From Elephas maximus indicus (lineage: Eukaryota; Chordata; Mammalia; Proboscidea; Elephantidae), in the NCBI RefSeq assembly GCF_024166365.1, contig NC_064846.1:31393866-31457865 (forward strand): 64,000 nt of DNA, written 5' to 3'. Position 1 is the first letter of the stretch, and every line of letters starts with the position of its first letter. Positions 45,420 through 55,731 of this stretch are shown in pieces. The notes beneath the pieces were generated by a model, which worked only from the letters and a program-made list of their open reading frames with translations, had not been told where the DNA came from and did not search any database. The translations under genes were made by a program, and so were the position numbers.

Positions 45420-46820
45420 ATTGTATTTATTTATTTTGTGTTTGCTTACTGTGTTCTAGCTTCTTGTTTTGTTTTGATATGCCCAAATAGGCTACTTGAG
45501 TGAGCTAGTCTAATTATTGTTGCCTTTGAAGCTCTAACATCCTGTCACCAGGTGCTTAGAGATGTTACTAGGTATGTGAGCCCAGGAATCCATTCACTTT
45601 TCTTGTATTGATTCAGCTCAGGTGTCCAGGTAGTCAGTCACCAAGTATGTGGTGCAGGCTCTCACTTCCAGTCTTAGATGAGCAGGGGTGATTGGTGTAG
45701 GAACAGATACCTGGGTGCAGTAGGGGGTCACACACTGAGCAAGGCAGGGGACTGATAACAATCCCCTGAGTGTCTGTGAGGAAGGCACATCCCTGTTCTC
45801 TATAGCTCACAGGTGGGTGGGCTCTGCAGCTATACCATAGGCACCCAATGCTGTTGGCTGTAAGGACTGGGAGTTACCAACTTATTCTTGAACCCCAGTC
45901 ACAGATGGCTAGGTGTCATGGGTGGAGCCACCAGTCCTCAGGCCTCTGATATGGGTAGGTTAGGACCCTGCCCAATAGGCAGAGTGGTGTCAAATGGCAC
46001 AAACTTGCCTCTCCACCATGTAGCTGAAAGAGTTGAAGCCATACTTCAGGAATATACCCTGTTGCATTGTGCTAATGAGGGCCTATGCTGGTGTAATGGG
46101 CCCACAAAGGTCTATGCAGGGGTGAAAGGCATTCAAAGTCCATGGACCACTTATGCCTATACGTAGGCAAAGGAACTGTTTCTCCCCTCAGTTCCCGGCT
46201 TAGGGGAACTGGCAGACTATTTTTTACCCTGTAATTTGTTCCCTCTTTAAGGCCAGGAGAATGGCTACGGGCTAGTGCAAGGTCCTTCTTCTGGCCCAGG
46301 GGATGCAGCTGGCTGGGACCCACTGCAGAGCAGGAAGGGAACAGGTAAGTAGGTGAGAGATTTTTCCAGAAGGAGTATTTGACGGCACTGGGTTTGTTTT
46401 TTTATTTTTTAGTAGGTAAAAAAAAAAATGCAGATACTTATCGTTTACCAATTGTGGGCTGCTTCTCACTTGCTCCAGAGGGCCAAGCAGACTCTCCACC
46501 ATTCAGCCTTCCACAATGTGGAAAACGCATCCTGAACTCCTCTCCTTGCCTCACCACACTCGTGGCAGTGGCGGAATCAACATGAGGGGTGCCAGTTCCT
46601 GCTGGGTCAGGTCTGGCAACTCCTCGCTGCTTCTGAACTATTTTTCCCTCCCCCTGCTGCTCAGTCTGATTCCTCAACTTTGCCTTTTATGTTCAGGACT
46701 CGTAGCTTGTCATTTATAATCAATACACTTGTTTATTTGGACTTTTGTTTTAAGAGGGACCACAGGAAGCATCTGACTTCTCTGCCAGTCTGACTACTCT
46801 GCCATCTTGGCCCTGCCTCT
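45420..46820 (-). promoter_or_regulatory. L1-type 5'UTR (decayed promoter region)
   Basis: GC-richer than its surroundings and upstream of ORF1. It begins, on the minus strand, with GGCAGGGCCAAGATGGC; the AAGATGG word is typical of L1 starts and resembles a YY1 site. Several 65-90-codon frames on both strands here are chance products. Confidence 0.65.
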
Positions 46821-46835
46821 TCTTTTCACTTTCTT

Positions 46836-47275
46836 GATAATGTCTTTTGGTGCACAATAGTTTTTAATTATGGTGAGGCCCAATTTATCTTTTTTTTTTT
46901 CTGTTGTCCTTTTGGTGTTGTGCATAAGAATCCACCGCTAAATAAAAGATCATGAAATTTTATCCCTATGCTTTCTTGTAAAAGTTTTATGATTTTAGCT
47001 CTTGTATTTAGGTTTATTTTTAGTTAACTTTCATACATGGTGTGAGATAGAGCTCTAACTTCATTTTTTTGCCTGTGGAGATCCAGTTGTCCCAGCACCT
47101 TTTGTTGAAAAGACTGTTCTTTCCCCATTAGAACTTGGCACCCTTGTTGAACATCAATTGGCCGTAGATGTATAGGTTTATTTTTGGACCCTCAATTCTA
47201 CTCCATTGGTCTATATGTCTATCCTTATACTAGTACCACACTGTTTTCATTACTGTAGCTTTGAAACATGTTTTC
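46836..47275 (-). repeat. Older L1 (L1M), right piece
   Basis: + strand text 'gataatgtcttttggtgcac', 'ttttggtgttgtgcataaga', 'ggagatccagttgtcccagc', 'ctactccattggtctatatg' is the antisense of L1M ORF2. It joins in sequence with 43827 when the half-L1 and one duplication copy are removed. Confidence 0.9.
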
Positions 47276-47439
47276 AAGTACCTGTTGCAATTCTTGCTCA
47301 ATAACCACATACTACCACTATTTATTTCTCTCCAGCTTCCAGTTTATATCAGTACTATACTATTCAGAGAGCCTGAAAGGAGGAATACCATTTAAGAGGC
47401 TGTTGTTAGTTTCTGGGAAAGAGTTGCTGGTGGCCAGAA

Positions 47440-48180
47440 TTAAGGCAGTGGCAGTGGAGGTAGCAAATGATGAACATATGGTAGAGACATTGTGGTAGTT
47501 GACTTTCCAAATTTTGGTAACTCTGGGAAGACATAGTGGTAAGAGTAACAAAGACAGAATGACTCCAAGGTTTCTAGATTGGGTGACTGGTAGTGTGGGT
47601 ACTATTAAATGAAATGTGTCATTCAGGTGGAGGAGGAAGTTTGTGATGGGGAAGATGAGTTTCATTCTGTACATGTTGACTTTGAGGTGTCCATAAGACA
47701 TAGAAAGGGACAATAGTCAACTGACTGTTGGAATTGTGAGACTGGGGCTTACATAAGGGATTGGGGCTAGAGATATACATATGGCAGTCACCAGTACCTT
47801 CATTATTTAGGTGTTAATCGAAGCTGTGGCAATGGATACAGTTGCTCATGGGGAGAATATAGAGAGCAAACAAACAAAATGGACTGAGGAAAAGACCTGA
47901 CATGATGACCGTAACTGGGGATGGAGGGAGTGCTGGTAGAGGAAGAGTAGCCACTGAAAGAGTTAGAGAAAAGCCAGTCAGAGAAATGAGATAAGAACCA
48001 GGAAAATGTAATGTTTGGGAATCTAAAGAAAGAGAGAGAATCAAGGAATGTGAAAATGTTGCAGAAGAGTTGAAGAGGCTGAAGACTGAAAACAAGGCAC
48101 TTGGATTTGGCCCACTGGTGACCTTTATTTAAGGAATAATTTCATTGGAGTAGAAAGAGCAGATAACAGAGTGCAAAGAT
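47440..48180. repeat. Ancestral purine-rich interspersed repeat, copy 3
   Basis: 'ggtttctagattgggtgact', 'attctgtacatgttgacttt', 'gaggtgtccataagacatag', 'gggctagagatatacatatg', 'atgttgcagaagagttgaag' recur in other copies in the same order. Family not assigned with confidence. Confidence 0.65.
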
Positions 48181-48184
48181 TTAC

Positions 48185-48480
48185 TGAAGAAGTAGAATTA
48201 AGAACTATATTCTATGTTACACATCATAAATAGTTGGAACTAAAAAAAATTTTTTTTCTATAGTGATAATGTGAAAAGAAATATGAAAATTGTCTTAAGT
48301 TTATGGAGTTTAATTCTGGAAGTGCACAAATGCTTCATTAGGTGGCATTCCCAATCCATATGCTTCCCAGTCCCCAGGAACCCAGTTTAGTACTCTGAAA
48401 TTCTGTCAATAGCCATTATAGTCTTCACAGCCAAAATAGGGAGCAACAGCGTTGACATCAAAAAAGCCATTTCTTGATGA
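48185..48480. other. Non-coding DNA, no feature recognised
   Basis: AT-rich; an A/T homopolymer pair near 48244-48258. Nothing recognised. Confidence 0.45.
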
Positions 48481-48484
48481 GTCC

Positions 48485-48560
48485 TTTTCTATATTCTTCT
48501 GGGTTTCCCAGCACCTGGCACAGAGTAGGCACTCAATGAGTATTATTAGCAAAATTGAAT
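48485..48560 (+). repeat. L2 3'-end fragment
   Basis: 'ttcccagcacctggcacaga' and 'gtaggcactcaatgagtatt' match the L2 tail. Confidence 0.75.
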
Positions 48561-48828
48561 CAAATTCCTTAAGAACCTCTGCCATAACACACTGATTGAT
48601 TGCTTTAGGAAAAACCAACCAAATAAAAGCTTCTCCACTAGCCAGGACTCATACATGCACGATCTCTTTTGGGAAAGGAGAAGTTGACATTTTCTTCAGT
48701 GCCAGTGTTTTTGTACTGGTGAAATACCCCCAGTTTCTTCATTTGTCCATTTTTCAAAACATTTTTAATAACTAGAAAATATATTTTGTTTTTTATATGT
48801 GTATATATTAAAAATGTTTTGATAACTA

Positions 48829-48994
48829 GAGAGCCCTGGTGGAGCAGTGGTTAAGAGTTAAGAGTTAAGAGTTCGGCTGCTAACCAAAACGTCAGCAGTT
48901 CGAATCCACCAGCCACTCCTTGAAAGCCCTATAGGGCAGTTCTACTCTGTCCTATAGGGTCACTATAAGTCGGAATCGACTGGATGACAGTGAG
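48829..48994 (+). repeat. AfroSINE, short type, with 7-bp triplication in the A-box region
   Basis: GAGCCCTGGTGGAGCAG to GATGACAGTGAG. The normal single TTAAGAG is present three times in tandem (48851-48871). The B-box GCAGTTCGAATCC and tail GGTCACTATAAGTCGGAATC are intact. Confidence 0.95.
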
Positions 48995-48995
48995 T

Positions 48996-49062
48996 TATGT
49001 GTATGTATGTCTATGTATATATACGTACATATATGTGTGTGTGTCTATGTATATATATGTAA
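48996..49062. repeat. TATG/TGTA-rich simple repeat
   Basis: Mixed GTAT, TATA and GTGT words immediately after the SINE; degenerate microsatellite, possibly grown from the SINE tail. Confidence 0.8.
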
Positions 49063-49064
49063 AT

Positions 49065-49700
49065 TGTTTTAACAAAACCCCAGAAACTTGCTCACCAAAA
49101 TGCACACAAACATGTACATTGCCTTAAAGCCTATTGTTAGATGATGCTTTGTTTTTTTGTCTGGAACTGAGGATGATCTAGAGTTTTGCATCATTGAACA
49201 TTTGTTGTGATTTCGTAGAAAAAACATTGCTGACATTATTTCCTTTACTTGGCTTAATCACCCAGACTCAAGCATCTGGGTCAAATCTACTTAACCTGGT
49301 TGTTATGATTAAAAGCACTGGGTAGCTTACAAATTCTAAATATTTATAGTGCATAAACTTCATACTGCCAGTGTTTTTGCATGTTTCTACATCATGTTAA
49401 GGTTGTTCATATCAGGTTAGATATAAGAAAGAACGTTCTGGAAGACACGTTAAACACTGAAAAATGATGGAGAGAGACAGAGAGACTCAGGAGATTATGT
49501 GATTTTTCTCTAGAAGACTACTAATAGTTCAAATAATTTTCACTGTGATAATGAAGGTCAAGGATTGGCAGTCAGATAGTGTGGGTGGTCTTCATGTTAT
49601 GACCTCATAAGAACTTTTCTGACTCTTTACTTTAAATTATTATTTAACCACCTAAAGTAATTTTGGCATCAGACAGCATATAAATAAACACATTTTATTA
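49065..49700. other. Non-coding DNA, no feature recognised
   Basis: Unique-looking; GAGAGA-rich near 49470-49490. No protein similarity. Confidence 0.45.
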
Positions 49701-49704
49701 TTTA

Positions 49705-50560
49705 GGGTGTTCTTTTTTTGGTAATTTTATTGCGTTTTAGGTAAAAGTAAGGACCCCTGGTGGTGCAGCAGTTAAATGCTAGGCTGCTAACCAAAAGGTC
49801 AGCAGTTCAAACCCACCAGTTGCTCTGTGCGAGAAAGATGTGGCAGTCTGCTTCCATAAAGATTTACAGCCTTGTAAACTCTAAGGAGCAGCTCTACTTT
49901 GCCTTATAGGGTCACTATGAGTCAGAATTGGCTCGAAGGCAGAGTTGGTTTTTTGGTAGGTGAAAGTTTACAGCACAAATTAGTTCCTCATCCAAAAATT
50001 GATGTACAAATTGTTTGGTGACTTTGATTATAATCCCCGCAATGTATCAGCATTCTCCCCCTTTTCCTTTCCACCCTGGGTTCTCGGTGTCCATTTGTCT
50101 GGTTTTCTTGTCCCTTCTTGCCTTCGCTTTTGGGCAAGTGTTGCCCATTTGGTCTCATATACTTAATTGAGCTTTTTTTTTACTTAATTGAACTAAGAAG
50201 CTCGTTCCTCACGTGTGTTATTGTTTGTTTTATAGGCCTGCCTAATCTTTGGCTGAAAGGTGGTATTCTGGAGTGGCTTCAGTTCTGAGTTATCAGGGTG
50301 TCCAGGGGCCAGAGTCTCAGGGGTTCCTTAGTCTCTGTCATACCAGTAAGTCTGGTCTTTTTTTGTGAATTTGGTTTTTTGTTCTACATTTTTCTCCCAC
50401 TTTGTCTGGGACCCTCTATTGGGATCCCTGAAAGAGCAGTCAGTGATGGTTGCTGGGCACCATCTAGTTCTTCTGGGCTCAGGCTGGTGGAGGCTGTGAT
50501 TTATGTGGTCCATTAGTCCTTTGGAATAATATTTTCCTGGTGTCTTTGGTTTTCTTAATA
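49705..50560 (-). repeat. LINE 3' end (antisense), probably afrotherian L1, split by a SINE
   Basis: + strand text starts T-rich (TTTTTTTGGTAATTTTATTG), as an antisense poly-A tail would, then 'gtttacagcacaaattagtt', 'ggttctcggtgtccatttgt', 'tgggcaagtgttgcccattt', 'aatctttggctgaaaggtgg', 'aagtctggtctttttttgtg', 'gcaccatctagttcttctgg'. I know this text as a common elephant repeat and take it as an L1 3'UTR; the class is inferred. The SINE at 49749-49956 interrupts it. Confidence 0.65.
49749..49956 (+). repeat. AfroSINE, extra-block type, nested in the LINE end
   Basis: GGACCCCTGGTGGTGCAG to AGAGTTGGTTTTTTGG, with B-box GCAGTTCAAACCC and the extra block (GATGTGGCAGTCTGC to AAAGATTTACAGCC). Flanking taggtaaaagt (49738-49748) and taggtgaaagt (49957-49967) are the target duplication. 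Confidence 0.95.
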
Positions 50561-50564
50561 TTTA

Positions 50565-51055
50565 AGGTATTCTTGACTTCAAATTTTAAAAACAAAAACA
50601 CACACACAACTCAGAATGGCTTTAACAATAAAGATATTTATCTCACATAACAAGAATTCTTAAGATAGGGTTGGTCAGTCACTTCCATGGCTTAAAGATA
50701 TCACATTATTTTCCTACTCTTCCTTCCACCATATGTAGTGTAGTTTGCCCCTCATGATCTACATATGGCATCAGTAGCTCCAGGCATCACATCTTCCTAC
50801 AACAATACACAGAAAGGAGAAAAGAAACAAAACAAAACAAAACAACTCTTGGTCTCTTGTGACTCACTAAGTGCTAAGAAATCTTTCTCATCCTCCCTCC
50901 CTAGCATTCTTACCCTATCTCATTGACCAAAATTGTATCACTTGACCCTTCCTTAGCCAATCAACGTAAAAAGAAAATTGAATTATCACAGTCCACATAC
51001 ACTAATCAAGATTCACATTTTGTGATTGAGCCTGGGTCAGGGTGTGGTGCTGTTG
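50565..51055. other. Non-coding DNA, possibly an old unassigned repeat
   Basis: Words such as 'caataaagatatttatctca' and 'cttccatggcttaaagatat' suggest a very old repeat, but I cannot place it. (AAAAC)n-like words near 50830. Confidence 0.4.
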
Positions 51056-51058
51056 TTA

Positions 51059-51775
51059 GTTTTTTTTTTTTTTCCTTTTAAACAGCTTTATTAACATGTA
51101 TTCACATATGATAAAATTCACCCATTTAAAGTATAAAATTAAATGACTTTTAGTATGTCCACAGAGTTGTGTATCCACTACCAAACTCAATTTTAGAACA
51201 TTTTTATCATCCCAAAAGGAAAACCTATACCCATTAAGCATTTTCCCATTCCCTCGGCCTGCAACCACTAATCATCTTTCTGTCTCTATGTATTTGCCTA
51301 TTCTGGTTGTTTCATACAAATGAATTGTGCAATACATGACATTCTGTGAGTGGCTTCTGCTCAGCAAATGTTTTCAAGGTTCAACCATGTTGTAGTGTGC
51401 TTCAGTACTTCCTTTTTATGGCTGAATAATATCCCATTGTATACATTTACCATGTTTTGCTTATCCATTCTTCAGTTGATGGGCATTTGACTTGTTTCTA
51501 CCTTTTGGCTGTTGTAAATAGTACTCCTATGAACATTTGGGCCCAAGTTTTGAACTTGTTTGAAAACTTCGTAATTGTATGTTTAACCTTTTGAGGAGCT
51601 GCCGAACTGTTTCCAAAGTGGCAGCACCTTTTTATGACTCTACCTGCAGAGTATGAAGGTTCCAATTTCTCCACATGCTCACCAACATTTGTTATTATCT
51701 GTCTTTCTTATCGTAGCTAGCATAGTGGGTATGAAGTGTTGTCTTATTGTGGTTTTGTAGTCTTTCTTGAAGCAT
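51059..51775 (-). repeat. L1M 3' end (antisense)
   Basis: Starts with a T14 run (antisense poly-A), then 'aacagctttattaacatgta', 'aattcacccatttaaagtat', 'tgtgtatccactaccaaact', 'aaccactaatcatctttctg', 'gctgaataatatcccattgt', 'cttgtttctaccttttggct'. This is the classic 3' region of old mammalian L1. No intact frame. Confidence 0.93.
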
Positions 51776-51787
51776 ATGGACAAGTGG

Positions 51788-51838
51788 TTGTTGTTAGGTG
51801 CTGTTGAGTCGGTTCCAACTCATAGCGACCCTATGGAC
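51788..51838 (-). repeat. AfroSINE tail fragment
   Basis: Only the end of the SINE: GTTGTTAGGTGCTGTTGAG, TCGGTTCCAACTCATAGCG, ACCCTATGG. It has the RTE-like tail, so a tiny RTE tail is equally possible. Confidence 0.8.
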
Positions 51839-51839
51839 A

Positions 51840-53160
51840 ATTAGAGGAGCAAGGATACCTGAACAAATCTGGGATGATGTTAATAAGGAAGGAGAGGGAA
51901 TTGGCTTTTTTAGGCCAATAACAGAGTCTGGTCACAAATAAATCTAAACCCGTGCTTATTTAAACTAATTTGATAACCTTATTCATTTTACTTCGTTACC
52001 TTTTATACATATATTTTTTAATTTGCAGAATTTCTCAGGTACTAACTCAAGAAAGACTCAGTATAGTAAGCAAATACATTAATTCTATAGTAAGAATGTA
52101 ACTTTTCTGATTCATTTAGACTGATGTATTAATTATCCCAACAGATGACACAGATGATAAAATAGATGCTTGGGGTTATAATATTAAGTCTCAGAATGTC
52201 ACACGCTTTCTCAGGCCCATTTATCCCGGAATTGGGAGTTGGGTTTGGTGAAGAATGGCAAAGAGTAAAATTTCTTAGAGACATAGTCAAGGGTATAAGA
52301 AGAGTTACTCTAGAGATGGACATGTGGGCCCTATAAAATCCACAGGCCAAAGCTAGGTTCAGTCTGAGAGTTTCAAGGAGGCTGGCAGGAGATGCTGTTA
52401 AGGGGCTTACAAACAAAAGAGAGAGTTTACAACTTCTTTCTTGTGTTTAGAAATTATACCCCTGTAATGCTAGTGTGTGTGGACCTCCCTGACCATTTGT
52501 GAACCATTGTACTCAATTTTTTTTAATTGAACTTAGTTTCCCACCCTCTTTGGGTCTCCAAATTTCATCTCCTCATGTGCTCTTGGACTGTTTCTGCTTT
52601 TGCTCACCTACATAGCTTGGCTCTCTGGAAGTTGACTTTAACTCTCCTTATTTAAATAAGCATACTTACTTGTGATCAGACACTGCTGTTTGCCTACCCA
52701 ACAACCATGTTAACGTAACACCTGTTTTGTTAAGGTATTCTAGAATCCTAAAGTCAGAATCATACTTGATATTTAAGAAATTGTAGAAGTCGAAGGGAAC
52801 TTAAAAGTCATGTAATTCTCATTTTCTAACTGCAGGAATTGCATTCAAGCCTGTACTCTCCAGTTGGACCTGGCACCTCAGACACTAACCTCCATTAGTA
52901 CTCATGTCCACAGACATAGAGTGGTCCCTTGACTCCAGTCTGAGCATCAGTGTGGATGATTTGCTTACTAATACCATATGAGTCTTTTTTTTCTCTCTCT
53001 CTCTCTTGGGAACTTATAAAATCAGAATCTCTAGGGTTAGATCCCAAGCACTGGTACTTTTTATAAACTCCCATGAGAAATTATAATGTGAATCCAGTGT
53101 TAAGAGCCACTGGGCTTGTCTCACTTCCGAAAACATAGCTTTGCGAAGCATGCATGTTAA
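51840..53160. other. Non-coding DNA, no feature recognised
   Basis: Unique-looking, with weak MIR/L3-like text near 52750-52860. No coding frame of interest. Confidence 0.5.
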
Positions 53161-53175
53161 TGCTATGCTTGGATA

Positions 53176-53321
53176 AAAAACCAAACCAAACCTGTTGCCG
53201 TCGAGTCGATTCTGACCCATAGCAACCCTATAGGGTTTCCAAGGAGTAGCGGCTGGTGGATTTAAACTGCTGACCTTTTGGGTTAGCAGCCAAACTCTTA
53301 ATCACTGGGCCACCAGGGCTC
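53176..53321 (-). repeat. AfroSINE, short type, with target duplication
   Basis: + strand AAACCAAACCAAACCTGTTG to GGGCCACCAGGGCTC. Flanks ctatgcttggata (53163-53175) and ctatggttggata (53322-53334) differ at one base. Confidence 0.95.
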
Positions 53322-53509
53322 CTATGGTTGGATACAACCTTAAATTTTTCTGGTTGATATCCTGTAGACATGACCCTCCATCCTTGCTCCAAAATGCTTT
53401 TTGATGCCTCTGTTAACACTAATTTGATTGGAAATGACCATGGTTGACTGAGTTAGGTATTTTGCATGCTTTTTGTGTTTATATATTTCTTATGTCAGGA
53501 TGTAGGAAA

Positions 53510-53674
53510 AAAAAAACAAATCCGTTGCCGTTGAGTCGATTTTGACTCATAGTGACCCTATAGGACAGAGTAGAACTTCCCACATATAGTTTTCAAGAAG
53601 CGCCTGGTGGATTCGAACTGCCAACCTTTTGGTTAACAGCTGTAGCTTTTAACCACTACACCACCAGGGTTTCC
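53510..53674 (-). repeat. AfroSINE, short type, perfect 12-bp target duplication
   Basis: A-rich start (antisense of the T/A tail), GTTGCCGTTGAGTCGATTT, GGATTCGAACTGCCAACC, ending CACCAGGGTTTCC. Exact ggatgtaggaaa copies at 53498-53509 and 53675-53686. Confidence 0.97.
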
Positions 53675-53748
53675 GGATGTAGGAAAGGACACATCAAAAA
53701 AAATCCCTTCCCCTTCATAATTTTGATGTTTCTATTTTCAGTTTAGGG

Positions 53749-53935
53749 AGACCCTGGGTGGTGCAAATGGTTAATTGCTCAACTATTAGCCATCCAGAAG
53801 TGTCTTGAAAGAAAGGCCCGGCGATCTGCTTCCAAAGAGTCGCAGCCTCAAAAAACCCTATGGAGCAGTTCTACTCTGCACACATGGGGTCACTGTGAGT
53901 TGGAATCAACTTGATGGCAACTATTGACAACAACA
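53749..53935 (+). repeat. AfroSINE, long type, with target duplication
   Basis: AGACCCTGGGTGGTGCAA, AAAGGCCCGGCGATCTGC, CACACATGGGGTCACTGTGAG, ending TTGACAACAACA. Flanking agtttaggg words (about 53740-53748 and 53941-53949) form the duplication. Third SINE within 760 bp. Confidence 0.92.
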
Positions 53936-53949
53936 TTTTTAGTTTAGGG

Positions 53950-54715
53950 GTGTATGATTTAGAAAGATAAATCTCTTCACATTGGTGTGATATATGCTAC
54001 ATACATTTGGTTTAAATATTGGCTTTTAGGAATACTGAAGCGGACTGAATATTCTGTTCTTTCACCTTTTATCAGCGAGTGACTTCAAATGATGACACTT
54101 TTCCCTCAGTTTTAGTGAGATTATTGCAGAGATATGTGTTGAAGTGAACTTTCGGGGAACATATTTAGGTATTTCCAGTTTTTTTTTCCCTGTGAATTAC
54201 ACCCTATTAAGCTCTGAATAACATATGATTACATCTTTATACCTTGATTTTAGACTCCTTTCAGTCTAGGAATGCATTCCGAACATGGCCATCAGTGTCG
54301 AATTCATAATGAAAAGTTATTTGGAAACCGTGGCATGTTAGTTTGTTCCCACCAAATAGACTTGTTGGGAGGTCGGCCACTCTTTGAAATTGCTCCCAGA
54401 GAAACCAATCATCATCAAGTTTTATTACATGTGCACGGTGTAAAGTGATTCAAAACCTATACAGGCAACAAAAACATGGTCTCAGTTGATAGATACAAAA
54501 GCATATGTAATGTGTAAGTGTCTATCTGCATAGAACATTGTGCTGAACACTTGGATTGTGACCTAGTGCTGCATTGCATATTGAGGTGATTGCTATAACA
54601 ATCTAGTTAAACAGAAGCAGAAAATTGTCCCAGAGCTTCTAATATAAGGCAAATAATCTATGTCTACATTTGTGACTGTGGAACCATTTTCTTAGTGATT
54701 AAGTAAGAATGATCA
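53950..54715. other. Non-coding DNA, no feature recognised
   Basis: No repeat or coding similarity recognised; T-run near 54180. Confidence 0.5.
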
Positions 54716-54719
54716 GCTA

Positions 54720-54905
54720 AACCAGAGGTTCTCAGCTCTGGCTGCATATTAGGAACCATCCGAGAAGATTTAAAAAAAATAATGACACCCGGCCTCTACC
54801 GTTAGAGATTCATATTTAATTGGTATGGAGTGGGGCCCAGGCATCAGTAATTTTTTTCAGTCCCACAGGTGATTCTAATGTGCAATCAAAGTTGAGAAGC
54901 ACTGA
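54720..54905 (+). mobile_element. Non-autonomous hAT-Charlie element, MER5A type
   Basis: Terminal repeats AGAGGTTCTCAGC at the left and GTTGAGAAGCACTG at the right enclose 'ctggctgcatattaggaacc', 'attggtatggagtggggccc' and 'caggtgattctaatgtgcaa'. The length of about 185 bp fits MER5A. Confidence 0.88.
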
Positions 54906-54907
54906 CC

Positions 54908-55022
54908 TTAACTATGTATCTTGTGAGGACAGGGATCATTGTGTGCCTTGTTTACTGCTCTACCCTTTGGGCCTAGCCTATTGTCTGGAGCATAGTAGTT
55001 CAGTAAATATTTTTTGCATGCA
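54908..55022 (+). repeat. L2 3'-end fragment
   Basis: 'cttgtgaggacagggatcat', 'tgtgccttgtttactgctct', 'tctggagcatagtagttcag', 'taaatattttttgcatgcaa' follow the L2 tail. Confidence 0.75.
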
Positions 55023-55059
55023 AACTTACCAGCAGTAGTCAGTGGAGAGCTAAATATTT

Positions 55060-55125
55060 GGACTCAGTTGTTCAGGTATTCAAATACAGCCATAGCACTT
55101 AACCAGTATGCCACCAGGGTTTCCA
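55060..55125 (-). repeat. Short AfroSINE head fragment between 10-bp repeats
   Basis: The clear SINE part is at about 55096-55125 (CACTTAACCAGTATGCCACC, AGGGTTTCC). ctaaatattt occurs at 55050-55059 and 55126-55135, which looks like a duplication of the target. The sequence is AT-rich, so chance is possible. Confidence 0.65.
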
Positions 55126-55264
55126 CTAAATATTTAGTGTAGTCAGATTATTAAGGATGGTGACAAAGAATATGATCTCAAAAAAGCCCTCATTAGGGAG
55201 GGATTATTAGTTAATGGTAGATTATACCTATCTCTTGCCTAAGATGTGAAAGTATCAAAAACAA

Positions 55265-55425
55265 AAAAATTAACAGGTCCTGACCTCAAGGTGTTTGTAA
55301 TCTACAGAATGACAAAACATAAATTCTCTTATGCAGCCATATAATCCAAGCACAGTACAAAGCTCTGTAAGGATACAAGGGGTCAATTAGAATTGATTCC
55401 TGACCTGCAAGAATTTATGGCCTGG
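55265..55425 (-). repeat. L2 fragment (antisense)
   Basis: 'cctgacctcaaggtgtttgt', 'agcacagtacaaagctctgt' and 'ttcctgacctgcaagaattt' resemble the reverse complement of an L2 body. The SINE at 55437 lies at its right end. Confidence 0.55.
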
Positions 55426-55436
55426 TAGGCAAAGAT

Positions 55437-55731
55437 AGGGGGCAGTGGTGGTTCAGTGTTAGAATTCTTGCCTACCATGCAGGGGACCCAGGTTCGATTC
55501 TGGCCGGTGCACCTCGTATGCAGCCACCACCCATCTGTCAGCATAGGCTTGCATGTTGCTGTTATGCTGAATAGGTTTCAGCAGAACTTCCAGGCTAAAA
55601 CAGTAGGAAAAAAGGCCTGGTGATATACTTTTAAAAATCAGCCAGTCGAAACCCTATGGATTACAAGGGCCTGTTGTGCATGGGATTGCCGTGCACTGGG
55701 GACCAGCTTGAGGGCAGCTATTAACAACAAC
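55437..55731 (+). repeat. Composite SINE with a tRNA-Gly-like head, perfect 11-bp target duplication
   Basis: Positions 55441-55508 follow tRNA-Gly: GGTGGTTCAGTGTTAGAATT, TGCCTACCATGCAGGGGACC, then a B-box GGTTCGATTCTGGCC. Next is a body of about 140 bp unlike the other SINEs here (CCACCACCCATCTGTCAGC and further). The end is shared with the long AfroSINE/RTE type (AAGGCCTGGTGATATAC, AAAATCAGCCAGTCGAAACC, GTGCATGGGATTGCC, AACAACAAC). taggcaaagat is exact at 55426-55436 and 55732-55742. Not a functional tRNA gene: the stems are mutated and it carries a SINE body. Confidence 0.92.

Larger units (their letters stand above)
43828..46820 (-). mobile_element. Half-L1 (HAL1-like) insertion: L1 5'UTR, ORF1 and only the start of ORF2
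   Basis: A 2,993-bp insert in an older L1, flanked by identical 15-bp copies of tcttttcactttctt (43813-43827 and 46821-46835). Minus-strand order: start with GGCCAAGATGGCAGAGTAG at 46.8 kb, 5'UTR of about 1.4 kb, ORF1 at about 45.41-44.42 kb, an inter-ORF stretch, and the first codons of ORF2 (nucleotide text for LNVNGLN-like words at about 43.9 kb). It then ends at an A-rich stretch in ORF2 where the WIKK codons lie. There is no endonuclease, reverse transcriptase or L1 3'UTR. It could be a HAL1-type family member or a single prematurely ended L1 transcript. Confidence 0.85.

Noticed and set aside
45888..46719. Cluster of 65-90-codon frames as genes
   Set aside because: They lie in the L1-type 5'UTR on both strands and do not correspond to ORF1 or any protein I recognise.
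43384..47275. One L1 with an internal ORF2 deletion
   Set aside because: My first reading joined ORF2 start to ORF2 end in a single element. The exact 15-bp repeat at 43813 and 46821 and the continuity of the outer L1 show two elements instead.
55441..55511. Functional tRNA-Gly gene
   Set aside because: It resembles tRNA-Gly but has mismatched stems and continues into a SINE body with a terminal LINE-like tail and target duplication; no Pol III terminator directly follows the tRNA-like part.
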